A stretch of DNA of 64,000 bases from Nigerium massiliense (GCF_000826085.1 NZ_CCYM01000003.1:186001-250000), one strand, 5' to 3'; positions 44,049 through 56,342 are shown, counted from the first letter of the stretch. Notes: a model not told the origin generated them from the sequence alone. A program made the numbers and translations.

Positions 44049-45374
44049 TCAGCCGCGGGCGACGCGCTCCTCGACCGCCGGCGCCATCTCGAGCACTGCC
44101 TCCGGCAGCTCGGGTGCGGGCGGAAGGGCCACCGGCTTCTCCGCGCGTCCGACGAGCTCCACGACCGTCGAGCTCAGCCGCTGCTGGGTCTGCGCCATCG
44201 AGGAGGCGGCCGTGGTGATGGCCGCGACGACCTCCCCGCGGGCCTGCTCGCCGTAGCGCAGGGCCTCCTCGATGCCGGTGGCCTGGGCGTCCAGGGACGT
44301 CGCCACCTCGAGGATGGTCTCCGGCTTCAGCGTCGGGGTCTGGATGGTCCGGGCGATCTCCGGCACCGCCGCCCCGGACGCCCGCGCGTAAGCCTGCAGC
44401 ACCTCGTTGGCCCCGTCCGACACGGCCTGCTGCATCTGGGCGGCCTGCTGCGCTTGGAGCATGAGGCCCCACTGGGCGATCGTCAGCTTCATCGTCGGGA
44501 TGGTGAGGTTGACCAGCAGCGCGAGGCGCTGGCCCAGGCCGAAGTGCAGGGCGCGGGTGTTGCGGATCTGCGGGGAGGTCGACCACGCGACGAACAGGCG
44601 CTGCTGGAACTCGTTGACCCGCACCTCCATCGCCGAGGCGAACTCGGTGATCCGGGAGACCTGCTCCTGCTTCTCGCGGGCCTGCGGGTCGCTCGGGTCG
44701 ATGACGATCGCGTGGGCGTTCTCCACGGCCATGTCGCGGACGCACTCCATCACGGCGATGGTGCCGATCAGCTGCGAGATGGCGGCCTCGTTCGCCTTGT
44801 ACAGCTCATCGCACAGCACGACGTTGCGCTTCAACTCGCGCTGCTTCACGGACAGCTGGCCGGCGATGCGGTCGAGCTGCTGCTCGATGGAGCGCGCCTC
44901 CTCGAACAGCATCTCCAGCAGGTCGCGTCCGCGTTGGAACACGCCCTTCACGGCGTCCATGAACCGGTCGAACGCCTCGCGCACCTGGGGGACGGTCGGG
45001 TCGTACTTCGAGCGGAAGGACCGCATCCGGTCGTTGATCTCATGCATGATCGAGGTCAGCTCCGGGATCTCCACCGGCCCGATCTCGGAGAAGATCCGGT
45101 TCACCTGCGCGTTCACGCCGTCCAGGGCTTGGTCGCCGAACGTGGCCATGAGGTCGGTGTTGGCGAGCATCTTGGGGTAGAGCTGCGCGGCGGCGGCCCC
45201 TGCCTGCTCGGCCTGGGTGGGGGTGAGCATCTTCAGGCAGGACAGCTCGCCCACCTCGTTGCCGGGCAGGGCCCGTTGCGTCTGGAGCGCGTCGCCGACG
45301 CTGCTCTCGGCCGCGCCTACGGCGGCCGGGGCGCCCCCGGTGATCGCGCCGAAGTCGATCGCCATCTCGGTCAT
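44049..45374 (-). CDS. telA: TelA family (toxic anion resistance) protein
   Basis: A 441-residue cytoplasmic, largely helical protein of the TelA/YaaN family, linked in some bacteria to resistance to tellurite and to cell-envelope stress. It shows LYPKMLANTDLMATFGDQAL, then the family core DLLEMLFEEARSIEQQLDRI, and the conserved PQIRNTRALHFGLGQRLALL followed by NLTIPTMKLTIAQW. It is the last gene of a four-gene operon and starts 25 bp after the stop of the preceding gene. The molecular activity of the family is unknown. Confidence 0.9.
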   Translation of the reverse strand: MTEMAIDFGAITGGAPAAVGAAESSVGDALQTQRALPGNEVGELSCLKMLTPTQAEQAGAAAAQLYPKMLANTDLMATFGDQALDGVNAQVNRIFSEIGPVEIPELTSIMHEINDRMRSFRSKYDPTVPQVREAFDRFMDAVKGVFQRGRDLLEMLFEEARSIEQQLDRIAGQLSVKQRELKRNVVLCDELYKANEAAISQLIGTIAVMECVRDMAVENAHAIVIDPSDPQAREKQEQVSRITEFASAMEVRVNEFQQRLFVAWSTSPQIRNTRALHFGLGQRLALLVNLTIPTMKLTIAQWGLMLQAQQAAQMQQAVSDGANEVLQAYARASGAAVPEIARTIQTPTLKPETILEVATSLDAQATGIEEALRYGEQARGEVVAAITTAASSMAQTQQRLSSTVVELVGRAEKPVALPPAPELPEAVLEMAPAVEERVARG

Positions 45375-45399
45375 GTCTTCTCCTGGTGGGTCGGGGTGG

Positions 45400-46539
45400 T
45401 CAGGAACACTGCGAACGGTCGTTCAGGCAGTCGATGAGGGCCAGGGTCACCTCGCCGCTCGGCGGCGGGATGACCCGGACCTTCGGCAGCAGCGGCAGGT
45501 CCGGGAAGCGGCTGACGTCGTTGAGGTCGGCGTTGCGGGCCGATCGGAAGCCGTAGCCCTCCCAGGCGCGCTTCTGGATCTCCTCGTCGTTGAGCGCGTC
45601 GATGAGGCGGTACGCATTGCTGTTGAGCGCGATCACGGGGTGGTCGGAGTAGATGGTCGGGTCGGGGTACAGGACGCGGACCTGGTCGACGATCGTCCGC
45701 GAGGCCCCGGAGCTGACCACCTGCTGGATGATCTGGTTCTCGTAGCCAGCGTAGAGCGGCGCCGAGAACTCGCCCCCTTGGGTGAGCCACTGCCGGAACC
45801 CGTTGTCGGACGAGGACGCCTGCAGGCCCTGGGCGTCGTAGATCTGGCGCATCCGGGGGAGCGCGGCCTGCGCCTGCTCCAGCGACGGCGGCCGGGTCAC
45901 GTCCTGGGTCGCGAGGACGGTCAGCTCGAGCTGGCTGAGCGTGAACCCGGAGTTGGAGCGCGCGGGGTCGGTGCTGGAGATGTTCACGGGGCCGCGCAGT
46001 TCGGACGCGCCGAGCCCCTCCCAGGTCGCGCCCTTGTCGACGTGGTCCAACAGGAGCGACTTCACGTTGAGCAGGTCGTGGCGGCCGTCCCGCTTCTCGA
46101 CCAGGGCCGCCTTCTCCAGGGCCGCGGTGCCGTTCACGCCGGCGTAGACCACCAGCGGCGACTGCAGTGCGGTGTCGCTGCGGGCCTCGGGGAACGCGCC
46201 GGCGTGCCGGGTCTGGAACACCCCGAGCGCGGACGCCGACGAGGGCCACAGGCAGTCGAAGCCGCGCGAGCGGATCTCCTCGGTCGGGAGCAGCACCTGG
46301 TCGTAGCTGCCCATCGAGCGGGTCTCCAAGGTGATGCCGTAGCGCTCCGACAACAGTCGCTTCACCTCCGGGTCGGCGACGAGGGGGTTCTTCTCCGACC
46401 CGATGGCGCAGGTCAGGGTGATCGGGTTATGGCGCAGCGGTTGGGGCCGGTTGCCGATCCAGGCGACGGCCGCGCCTCCGCCGACCAGGGCCAGGAGCAG
46501 GAGGAGCAGCCCGACGATGAACCGCGTACGACTGTTCAT
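45400..46539 (-). CDS. Membrane-anchored solute-binding-like protein
   Basis: A 379-residue protein with an N-terminal membrane anchor (FIVGLLLLLLALVGGGAAVAW) and a large extracytoplasmic domain resembling type 2 periplasmic binding proteins: ITLTCAIGSEKN, FDCLWPSSASALGVF, STDPARSNSGFTLSQLELT and YSDHPVIAL. The same landmarks occur in the binding domain of the lipoprotein two genes upstream (YDAYWFASSVFA, TNPTQSNSGATMYFAFLN), so the two are paralogues. No permease gene is nearby, which argues for sensing rather than uptake. It overlaps the XpaC-like gene by 4 bp. Confidence 0.7.
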   Translation of the reverse strand: MNSRTRFIVGLLLLLLALVGGGAAVAWIGNRPQPLRHNPITLTCAIGSEKNPLVADPEVKRLLSERYGITLETRSMGSYDQVLLPTEEIRSRGFDCLWPSSASALGVFQTRHAGAFPEARSDTALQSPLVVYAGVNGTAALEKAALVEKRDGRHDLLNVKSLLLDHVDKGATWEGLGASELRGPVNISSTDPARSNSGFTLSQLELTVLATQDVTRPPSLEQAQAALPRMRQIYDAQGLQASSSDNGFRQWLTQGGEFSAPLYAGYENQIIQQVVSSGASRTIVDQVRVLYPDPTIYSDHPVIALNSNAYRLIDALNDEEIQKRAWEGYGFRSARNADLNDVSRFPDLPLLPKVRVIPPPSGEVTLALIDCLNDRSQCS

Positions 46540-47156
46540 TGGTCACCTCCGAAGGTGGGGATGGACGGGGGAGCGACGGTGTCGAGGTTGGCGCGGTAGT
46601 CGGCGATCCCCCCGGAGTTGATGAGTTGGATGGACTTGAGGGTGAACTCCTTGAAGCGGCGGACGGCGGCCTCGCCGTCGGTCAGGAGTTCGTGCGCGCC
46701 GGGGTAGAAGGTCGGCTGCGCCTCGATCTCCGCGTAGCGGGTGACGACCCCGTGGAGGCTCTGCAGGTGCCCGTTCAGCCGCGCCGAGGTCGAGTACAGG
46801 CTGGTCGGGGCCTCCTCGCGAGTCCGGCGGACCAGTTCGGGCACCTGCTTGGCGATCTGGGCGACGTCCGCGCGCACCGTCGGGGAGCGGATGGTGCGCG
46901 CCGCGCTGGACACCGCGTCGAGGGTGGTGCCGACCTGCCGCGCCATGGCCTCGGCGTCGTCGTGGTAGGCGTCGTCGGTGATCTGGGCCGGGGTCCGCCC
47001 CAGCATCACCCACACGCCGGTCGCCGCGGCCGCGGCCAGCACTGCCGGCAGGGCGAGCTGGACGACGGGGCCGGCGCTCGCCAGTGCGACGTAGAACACC
47101 AGGAAGACGACCGTCGCCGTCGCCAACGCCAGGGGGTTCGCCCACCGTCGGATCAT
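46536..47156 (-). CDS. XpaC-like membrane protein
   Basis: A 206-residue protein with two adjacent membrane helices (about 8-28 and 32-50) and a cytoplasmic helical domain: MARQVGTTLDAVSSAARTIR, then FYPGAHELLTDGEAAVRRFK and SIQLINSGGIADYRANLDTV. It resembles the XpaC (5-bromo-4-chloroindolyl phosphate hydrolysis) family, which very often accompanies TelA. The activity is unknown. It overlaps the neighbours on both sides by 4 bp, so translation of the operon is probably coupled. Confidence 0.65.
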   Translation of the reverse strand: MIRRWANPLALATATVVFLVFYVALASAGPVVQLALPAVLAAAAATGVWVMLGRTPAQITDDAYHDDAEAMARQVGTTLDAVSSAARTIRSPTVRADVAQIAKQVPELVRRTREEAPTSLYSTSARLNGHLQSLHGVVTRYAEIEAQPTFYPGAHELLTDGEAAVRRFKEFTLKSIQLINSGGIADYRANLDTVAPPSIPTFGGDQ

Positions 47157-48793
47157 CGGTACCCCGCCGCCACGCGGAGGGCCGCGACGAGGTCGTCGCT
47201 CTTCACGAACGCGCCGCCGGTGGTCTTCGCAACCTCTTGCATCTGCTCCGGATCCGCGTCGCCGAACGCGATCGCGACGACGGGGATGCCGGCACGCCTC
47301 GTGTTCTCGACCGCTTCGCGGGAGCCGCCGGTGGTCGAGCGGCCGTCGGTCATCAGGACGATGAGCCGCTTGCGCTGGTCGGCCTGCAGGTCGCGGGTGG
47401 CGGCGTCCAGACAGCCGTACATGTTCGTGCCGCCGCCCGGTCGGTACTGGTCGACCTGCTGTTGGAACCGCTTCAGACCGGCCGGGTCGTTGCCGTCGAG
47501 GACGAGGGGACCGGCGGCGGTGTCGGTGTTGAAGATGGTCAGGGTGGTGCGGTCCTGCGGGCCGGTCTGCAGCAGGTTCAGCGCGGCACGGTCCGGGTCG
47601 AACAGCTCGGCGGCCGCCGCCTTCACCCCGTCCCAGCCAGCCCCGGACATGGATCCGGACCCGTCCAGGCAGTAGGCGACGTTCGCCGGCTGGCGGTAGC
47701 GCACGTGGTAGTCGTCGAGCGCCTTCTGGATGACCGGCGCGGCCGGGAACGTGATGGCCTGCGCGCGCACGTCCGTCCGGATGCCCCAGGCCGGGTTGAA
47801 GACGTTCTGGTCGGGGTTGTCCATCGACAGGCCCACGGAGTCGGCGGGGCGGCGTCCCAGGCCGGCGAGGGCGCGCTTGGCGCCGTCGTCGTGCAGCAGG
47901 TACTGCTGCAGCTCGGTGAAGATGGTGCGCCGGGTGGCGTTCTCGGCGTCCGCGCGGGGGAAGTACCCCAGGGGCGCATCGCTGATGGCGAGGGCCCCCT
48001 GGGGGTAGACCACGGTCAGGGGCTCGCGGCCCGCCGCGACGAGTTCGAGGTTCTTCTCGATGACGAGGTCCTCGTAGGTGAACAGGGTCTTGCACGTGGC
48101 GGGGCCCGCCTCGAGGCACTCGTTCATCATCGTGCCGGTCGAGGGCGGTGTGCGGTCCATGGCCCGGACGAAGCGCGAGATGCCGTCCGCCACCTGGGGC
48201 GAGGCGAGCTGCTCCATCGTGAGCGCCTGGCCGGGGCCGTTGCCGGCGAACCAGTTCAGGAACGCGAAGTACATCGTCGCGCCCGAGTTCGACTGGGTCG
48301 GGTTGGTCGCCCACACGGTGGTCCGGCCGCCCTCCACGGCGTCCAGGACCTGCTCGACCGACACGTCCGACGCGGGGCCGAATCCCAGGCGCTGCATCTC
48401 GGACGCCCAGCCGGCGTAGACGATCGGGGTCAGGAACATCGGCTGGACGTCCGTCAGGCGGCCATCGGTGTTGCCCAACTGGGCGAAGACCGAGGACGCG
48501 AACCAGTAGGCGTCGTAGCGGTCGCTGCCGCCGGCCGAGAGGATGCGCGACTGGTCGACCGACCCCTTCAGTTCGTAGGCGCAGGAGTAACCCTTCTCCC
48601 GGCACCACGGCAGCACGATCTCCTCCAGCACCGACTGGTGCTCGCTGCCCGCGACGATGCGCAGCGTGCGGCCGGGGGCCGCCTCCATCGGCGACGAGGA
48701 CGATCCGGGGGCGGGGGCGTCGGACGTGCAGCCGGCGACGCTCAGCACGACGGCCACCAGCAGGGCCACGAGCCGGAAGGGGTGGACTCTCAC
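47153..48793 (-). CDS. Lipoprotein with solute-binding and von Willebrand factor A domains
   Basis: A 546-residue exported lipoprotein. The signal peptide ends in the lipobox SVAGC (Cys22). Residues about 40-340 form a type 2 solute-binding-like domain (TLRIVAGSEHQSVLEE, NPTQSNSGATMYFAF). A VWA domain follows at about 370-546 with a complete metal-ion-dependent adhesion site: Asp377, Ser379 and Ser381 in CLDGSGSM, Thr456 in GGGTNMYG and Asp483 in VLMTDGRST. It is the first gene of the telA operon. The GTG at 48793 is chosen because TATCTT lies 7 nt upstream; a GTG at 48817 is in frame. Confidence 0.8.
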   Translation of the reverse strand: MRVHPFRLVALLVAVVLSVAGCTSDAPAPGSSSSPMEAAPGRTLRIVAGSEHQSVLEEIVLPWCREKGYSCAYELKGSVDQSRILSAGGSDRYDAYWFASSVFAQLGNTDGRLTDVQPMFLTPIVYAGWASEMQRLGFGPASDVSVEQVLDAVEGGRTTVWATNPTQSNSGATMYFAFLNWFAGNGPGQALTMEQLASPQVADGISRFVRAMDRTPPSTGTMMNECLEAGPATCKTLFTYEDLVIEKNLELVAAGREPLTVVYPQGALAISDAPLGYFPRADAENATRRTIFTELQQYLLHDDGAKRALAGLGRRPADSVGLSMDNPDQNVFNPAWGIRTDVRAQAITFPAAPVIQKALDDYHVRYRQPANVAYCLDGSGSMSGAGWDGVKAAAAELFDPDRAALNLLQTGPQDRTTLTIFNTDTAAGPLVLDGNDPAGLKRFQQQVDQYRPGGGTNMYGCLDAATRDLQADQRKRLIVLMTDGRSTTGGSREAVENTRRAGIPVVAIAFGDADPEQMQEVAKTTGGAFVKSDDLVAALRVAAGYR

Positions 48794-48800
48794 AAAGCTC

Positions 48801-48806
48801 AAGATA
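48801..48806 (-). promoter_or_regulatory. -10 box of the leaderless VWA lipoprotein gene (telA operon)
   Basis: TATCTT on the minus strand, 7 nt before the GTG at 48793, with no ribosome binding site. It would drive all four genes. Confidence 0.55.
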
Positions 48807-48919
48807 CGCAGGACCACCCCCTCAGGCCTCGCCTGTTCACCGAGCGTTCACCTGGGTGGCCGACTCGTCGCATGCACTCAGCCCACGGGACCATGCACCG
48901 CTGTTGAGCCGGGACCGGA

Positions 48920-48925
48920 TAGTCT
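48920..48925 (+). promoter_or_regulatory. -10 box of the DUF948 gene
   Basis: TAGTCT lies 7 nt before the ATA at 48933, the spacing seen at the leaderless genes in this window. Confidence 0.5.
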
Positions 48926-48932
48926 CGCGTGC

Positions 48933-49349
48933 ATAAGTGTCGGAGAGATCGCCGGGCTGATCGCGGCCATCGCGTTCGTGCTGCTCGTCGGCATGTGCGC
49001 GATCCCGCTGTTCAAGATGGGCAAGGTCCTCGACGAGCTCGCCGCGGTCGTGCGGGACGTCGGCACCGGCACCACCCCGATCCTCGACGAGCTCAAGGGC
49101 ACCGTCGAGGTCACGAACGCCGAGATCGCGCGCCTCGGGGACGTGACCGCGGAGGTCGAGAAGGTGACCGCCGACGTCGCGAAGGTCAGCGGGCACGCCT
49201 CGCAGGCGGCCGGCAATGCGGCGGCCCTGTCCAAGGTCATGACCGCCGCGGTCGGACGCCCCCTGGTCGCGGTGGCGTCCACGTCGCACGCGCTGCGGAC
49301 CGCCATCGCCTCCAAGGTGGACGGCAACCGCCGGACGGAGGAGCTGTGA
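48933..49349 (+). CDS. DUF948 family membrane protein, possible ATA start
   Basis: A protein of about 138 residues with one N-terminal helix (AGLIAAIAFVLLVGMCAIPLF) and a cytoplasmic coiled-coil-like region (EVTNAEIARLGDVTAEVEKV, then TADVAKVSGHASQAAGNAAA). Homologues begin MSVGEIAG or similar; here the same place reads ATA-AGT-GTC-GGA-GAG, with ATA where ATG is expected. No in-frame ATG, GTG or TTG stands nearby upstream, and the first one downstream would cut into the helix. The function is unknown. It is upstream of alaS, as in other actinobacteria. Confidence 0.7.
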   Translation: MSVGEIAGLIAAIAFVLLVGMCAIPLFKMGKVLDELAAVVRDVGTGTTPILDELKGTVEVTNAEIARLGDVTAEVEKVTADVAKVSGHASQAAGNAAALSKVMTAAVGRPLVAVASTSHALRTAIASKVDGNRRTEEL

Positions 49350-49600
49350 TGCGCCGCGGGTTCTGGTTCCTGGCCGGGGCCGCGGCGTCCGCCTACGTCA
49401 CGGTGAAGGGCCAGCGGCTCTACCGCCGGCTCACGCCGGCGGGCATGAGCGAGCAGATCGAGAGCGAGGTCGGCAGGCGCCGCGTCCAGGCCACCGACTG
49501 GGTGACCGACTTCGCCGACACCTACCGGCGGGCCCACGCCGCCAAGAAGTCCGAGCTGACCGCCCTGCTCGTCCAGGACGAGCGCCGTGAGCTGACCTGA
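49349..49600 (+). CDS. Small protein with N-terminal helix (DUF6167-like)
   Basis: An 83-residue protein: MRRGFWFLAGAAASAYVTVK forms a short membrane helix, followed by RLTPAGMSEQIESEVGRRRV and a charged helical tail. The position between a DUF948 gene and alaS and the opening pattern resemble DUF6167 proteins. It overlaps the DUF948 gene by one base (TGATG). Function unknown. Confidence 0.65.
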   Translation: MRRGFWFLAGAAASAYVTVKGQRLYRRLTPAGMSEQIESEVGRRRVQATDWVTDFADTYRRAHAAKKSELTALLVQDERRELT

Positions 49601-49670
49601 CGGCGCGTCCGGGCCGGGCGGTAGGATGGCCGTCGGTTTTGCCCGCACCATCGACCCGAAGGACGCCACC

Positions 49671-52348
<2,678 letters not shown>

Positions 52349-52352
<4 letters not shown>

Positions 52353-52840
52353 GCGAGTTCCGCACCGGCGCGCGCCTGGCCCTCGACTGGGGTCAGGCGC
52401 GCATCGGCGTCGCCGCTTGTGACCCACGCGGGACCCTCGCCTATCCTGTGGAGACAATTGCAAACGTCGGCGACGAGCGGGCTATCGCGAAGCGGCTGGC
52501 CGAACTCGTCGCCGAGTACGAACCGATCGAGATCGTGATGGGGCTTCCCCGGCACCTCAAGGGGGCCGAAGGTGCCTCGGCCGCCAAGATCCGGGAGCGG
52601 GCACAGTGGCTCACCCGGCAGTTCCCCTCGATCGGGGTGCGGCTGATCGACGAGCGGCTGACGACGGTGATGGCGACGCGGCAGCTCCACGACGTCGGCC
52701 GGGGCAGCAGGAAACAGCGTGCGATCATCGATCAGGCGGCCGCCGTCGCGATCCTCGACCACGCGCTGACGGTCGAACGCAACGTAGGCGAACCCGGTGG
52801 CGAACTCATCCTGGAAGGAACCCAGCATGGCGGGGCATAG
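52349..52840 (+). CDS. ruvX: Putative pre-16S rRNA nuclease RuvX (YqgF)
   Basis: A 163-residue RNase H-like protein that in E. coli trims the 5' end of 16S rRNA. It has LALDWGQARIGVAACDPRG with the catalytic Asp, IVMGLPRHLKGAEGASA, and the second acidic cluster LIDERLTTVMATRQL. The acidic AIIDQAAAVAILDHAL helix ends the fold. It overlaps alaS by 4 bp and mltG by 14 bp. Confidence 0.93.
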
Positions 52841-54005
52841 GTACAAGGACCGCGACACGCTGCGCGATCCCGAAACCGGGGAGTGGGACGTCAAGGAGGT
52901 CCGGCGCCGCGCGAAGGGCTGGATCGCCGTCCTCATCGCCTTCGGCGTCTTCGCCGTGGCCGGGATCTTCGTCGTCACCAAGATCAGCGGCGTCTGGGCC
53001 GATTTCCGCAGCGCGGGCGACTACACCGGCACAGGCGTGGCGCCGGTGGAGGTGACCATCCCGAAGGGCGCCAGCGTCGCCCAGATCGGCCGCGTCCTGG
53101 CGGAGGCCCGCGTCGTCAAGGAGGCCAAGAGCTTCCAGCAGGCGGCCCAGATGCGCCCGGACGACGCGAAGAAGCTCCAGGCGGGCCGGTACAAGCTGAA
53201 GACGGAGCTCCCGGCCGCCACCGCCCTCGACATGATGCTCGATCCGGCCAACTCCGTACGCTCGCAGATGCAGCTGCGCGAGGGTCTCTCCATCAAGGAC
53301 CAGCTGCCGGTGATGGCCAAGGCGTCCGGCGTCCCGCTGGCCGACCTGCAGAAGACGGTCAAGGAGGGTTCGCCGGCCGAGCTCGGCGTCCCCGATTGGT
53401 CGAGACCGGGCCGGGGCGCGTCCGACTTCGAGGGGTTCCTCTACCCGGACACCTACGAGGTGCCCGACAGCCCGACGGCCGAGTCGGTGATCTCGACGAC
53501 GACGTCCGAGTTCAACACCGTCGCCAAGCAGCTCGACTTCCAGGCCAAGGCGGCCCAGACGCCGGTGAAGGACCCCTACAAGGTGCTCATCGTCGCCAGC
53601 CTCATCGAGCGCGAGGTGCACCGGGACGCCGACCGCGCCAAGGTCGCCCGCGTCCTGTACAACCGCCTCGACAAGGGGATGCGCCTGCAGCTCGACTCCA
53701 CCGTCCACTACGCCACCGGCAAGACCGACACCGTCTGGACGACGAAGGCCGAGCGCCGCACGAAGAGTCCCTACAACACCTACCTCCACACCGGGCTGCC
53801 CCCGGGCCCCGTCACGTCGCCGTCGAAGAGGGCGATGGAGGCCGCGCTGAACCCCGAGGCGGGCGACTGGCTCTACTTCGTCGTGGTCAACATGGACACC
53901 GGCGAGAACGCCTTCGCCACCACCAACGCCGAGCACAACGCCAACCGGCAGAAGCTGCAGCAGTGGTGCGCGGCGTCCGACGCCAACCGCAAGAAGTGCG
54001 CGTGA
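52827..54005 (+). CDS. mltG: Endolytic murein transglycosylase MltG
   Basis: A 392-residue membrane-bound lytic transglycosylase that cuts nascent peptidoglycan strands and may set their length. A cytoplasmic segment and one helix (about 34-54, [19 protein letters not shown]) are followed by a LysM-like domain ([20 protein letters not shown]) and the catalytic domain with Glu261 in [12 protein letters not shown] and the [13 protein letters not shown] motif. GGAAGGA precedes the ATG, which lies inside the end of ruvX. aroE, which often follows mltG in relatives, is absent. Confidence 0.94.
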   Translation: MAGHRYKDRDTLRDPETGEWDVKEVRRRAKGWIAVLIAFGVFAVAGIFVVTKISGVWADFRSAGDYTGTGVAPVEVTIPKGASVAQIGRVLAEARVVKEAKSFQQAAQMRPDDAKKLQAGRYKLKTELPAATALDMMLDPANSVRSQMQLREGLSIKDQLPVMAKASGVPLADLQKTVKEGSPAELGVPDWSRPGRGASDFEGFLYPDTYEVPDSPTAESVISTTTSEFNTVAKQLDFQAKAAQTPVKDPYKVLIVASLIEREVHRDADRAKVARVLYNRLDKGMRLQLDSTVHYATGKTDTVWTTKAERRTKSPYNTYLHTGLPPGPVTSPSKRAMEAALNPEAGDWLYFVVVNMDTGENAFATTNAEHNANRQKLQQWCAASDANRKKCA

Positions 54006-54066
54006 TCCCCGTCCCGACTACGGGACGAGGCGCGCGCCGCGCGGCGGCTCTGCGACACTGGACGGC

Positions 54067-55254
54067 ATGCTTCGCTATCTGACCGCAGGGGAGTCCCACG
54101 GCCGCGCGCTGGTCGCCACCATCGAGGGGCTGCCGGCGCACGTGCGCGTGGCCACGGACGACATCGGTGAGTCGCTGGCCCGGCGGCGGCTCGGCGTCGG
54201 ACGCGGGGCGCGGATGAAGTTCGAGGCGGACGAGGTCACGCTGCTCGCCGGCATCCGGCACGGCGAGACGCTAGGCTCGCCGGTCGCGATCATGGTGGGC
54301 AACACCGAGTGGCCGAAGTGGGAGCAGGTCATGGCGCCCGACGCCGTCGACGACGACGTCCTGGCGGAGCTTGCGCGTAACGCCCCGCTGACACGGCCGC
54401 GTCCCGGGCACGCCGACCTGGCCGGCATGGCCAAGTATGACTGGGACGAGGCCCGCCCGATCCTGGAGCGCGCCTCCGCCCGCGAGACCGCCGCGCGGGT
54501 CGCCCTCGGCCGGGTGTGCGCGAATTTCCTGGAGCAGGCCTTCGGCATCCGCATCGTCAGCCACGTCGTCGAGCTCGGCACCGTCAAGGCGGCGCCGGGC
54601 ACGCAGCCCGGCCCCGACGACCTCGCCGCCGTGGACGCCGACCCGGTGCGCTGCTTCGACCCGGACGCGTCGGCACGCATGCTGGACGAGATCGCCGCGG
54701 CCAAGTCCGACGGCGACACCCTCGGCGGCGTCGTCGAAGTCATCGCCTACGGCGTCCCGGTGGGCATCGGCAGCCACAGCGCGGGCGACCGCCGCCTGGA
54801 CGGCAAGCTCGCCGGCGCGCTGATGGGCATCCAGGCGTTCAAGGGCGTCGAGGTCGGCGACGGCTTCGAGCTGGCCCGCACCCGAGGCTCGCGGGCGCAC
54901 GACGAGATCGTCCCCGGCGCCGACGGCATCGGCCGGCTGTCGAACCGCTCCGGCGGCACCGAGGGCGGCATGAGCAACGGCCAGCCGCTCCGCGTCCGGG
55001 CGGCGATGAAGCCCATCGCGACCGTGCCGCGCGCGCTGCGCACCGTCGACGTCGCCACCGGCGAGCCCGCCACCGCGCATCACCAGCGCTCCGACGTGTG
55101 CGCCGTGCCGGCCGCGGGCGTCGTCGCGGAGGCGATGGTCGCTTTGGTGCTGGCCGAGTTGACGCTGGAGAAGTTCGGCGGCGACTCCCTCGACGAGGTG
55201 CGCCGCAACCACGCCGCCTACCTGGCCCGGCTGGCCGAGCGCGGCCTCGCCTGA
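54067..55254 (+). CDS. aroC: Chorismate synthase
   Basis: The last enzyme of the shikimate pathway (395 residues), which needs reduced FMN. The signatures are [20 protein letters not shown], then [56 protein letters not shown] and [25 protein letters not shown] ends 7 nt before the ATG and could be a leaderless -10 box; no ribosome binding site is obvious. aroB follows 11 bp later. Confidence 0.96.
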   Translation: MLRYLTAGESHGRALVATIEGLPAHVRVATDDIGESLARRRLGVGRGARMKFEADEVTLLAGIRHGETLGSPVAIMVGNTEWPKWEQVMAPDAVDDDVLAELARNAPLTRPRPGHADLAGMAKYDWDEARPILERASARETAARVALGRVCANFLEQAFGIRIVSHVVELGTVKAAPGTQPGPDDLAAVDADPVRCFDPDASARMLDEIAAAKSDGDTLGGVVEVIAYGVPVGIGSHSAGDRRLDGKLAGALMGIQAFKGVEVGDGFELARTRGSRAHDEIVPGADGIGRLSNRSGGTEGGMSNGQPLRVRAAMKPIATVPRALRTVDVATGEPATAHHQRSDVCAVPAAGVVAEAMVALVLAELTLEKFGGDSLDEVRRNHAAYLARLAERGLA

Positions 55255-55265
55255 GGAGCCCGGTC

Positions 55266-56342
55266 ATGAGCACCATCGCCGTCCACGCGGAGCGCCCCTA
55301 CGACGTCGTCGTCGGGCGTGGCGTCTCGGCCACGCTCGGCGACCACCTCGGGGCCGCCGAGCGCGTCGCCCTCCTCCACCCCGCCGTCCTGGCCGATCGG
55401 GCCCGGGCGCTCGCCGCGCAGCTCGGCCGCCGCACGACCCTGATCGAGGTGCCGGACGCCGAGGGCGCCAAGACCGCGGGCGTCCTCGAGCAGTGCTGGG
55501 GGCGGCTCGCCGAGGCCGGCTTCACCCGCTCGGACGCCGTCGTCGGCCTCGGCGGGGGAGCGACCACCGATCTGGCCGGCTTCGTCGCCGCCACCTGGCT
55601 GCGCGGCGTGGCCTACGTCGCCGTGCCCAGCACCGTGTTGGGCATGGTGGACGCCGCCGTCGGCGGCAAGACAGGCATCAACGTCCCGGCCGGCAAGAAC
55701 CTCGTCGGCGCGTTCCACGAGCCCGGCGCCGTGCTGTGCGACCTCGACCTGCTCGACACCCTGCCGGCCCGCGACCTCGCCGCCGGACTCGCCGAGGTCG
55801 TCAAGGCCGGCTTCATCGCCGACCCGCGCATCCTGGACGTCGTCGAGGCCGGTCCTCAGGCGGTCCTCGACCCCCGCTCGGACGCGCTCGTCGAGGTGGT
55901 CGACCGGGCGATCCGGGTGAAGTCCGCCGTGGTGTCGGCCGATCTGCGCGAGACGACGTCCGTCGGCAAGGACATCGGCCGCGAGGTCCTCAACTACGGC
56001 CACACGCTCGGCCACGCGATCGAGCGTCACGAGCGCTACCGCTGGCGTCACGGCGACGCCGTCGGCGTCGGCATGGTGTTCGCCGCCGAGCTGTCCGCCG
56101 CCCTCGGCCGCCTGGACGCCGCCGTCGTCGCCCGGCACCGCGACGTGCTGGCCTCGCTTGGCCTGCCGACGACGTACTCCAGCGGCGCGTGGGACGACCT
56201 GCGCGCGGCGATGAGCCTGGACAAGAAGACCCGGGGTTCGGTGCTGCGGTTCGTGGTGCTGGACGCCGTCGCCGACCCCGGCATCGCGCTCGCCCCGCCC
56301 GAGGACGCGCTGCGCGACGCGTTCGCCCGGATCGAGGGCTGA
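55266..56342 (+). CDS. aroB: 3-dehydroquinate synthase
   Basis: The second shikimate enzyme (358 residues), NAD- and zinc-dependent. Motifs: [40 protein letters not shown], and the metal ligands in [11 protein letters not shown] and [22 protein letters not shown] precedes the ATG. Shikimate kinase (aroK), which usually stands between aroC and aroB in relatives, is missing here. Confidence 0.96.
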   Translation: MSTIAVHAERPYDVVVGRGVSATLGDHLGAAERVALLHPAVLADRARALAAQLGRRTTLIEVPDAEGAKTAGVLEQCWGRLAEAGFTRSDAVVGLGGGATTDLAGFVAATWLRGVAYVAVPSTVLGMVDAAVGGKTGINVPAGKNLVGAFHEPGAVLCDLDLLDTLPARDLAAGLAEVVKAGFIADPRILDVVEAGPQAVLDPRSDALVEVVDRAIRVKSAVVSADLRETTSVGKDIGREVLNYGHTLGHAIERHERYRWRHGDAVGVGMVFAAELSAALGRLDAAVVARHRDVLASLGLPTTYSSGAWDDLRAAMSLDKKTRGSVLRFVVLDAVADPGIALAPPEDALRDAFARIEG

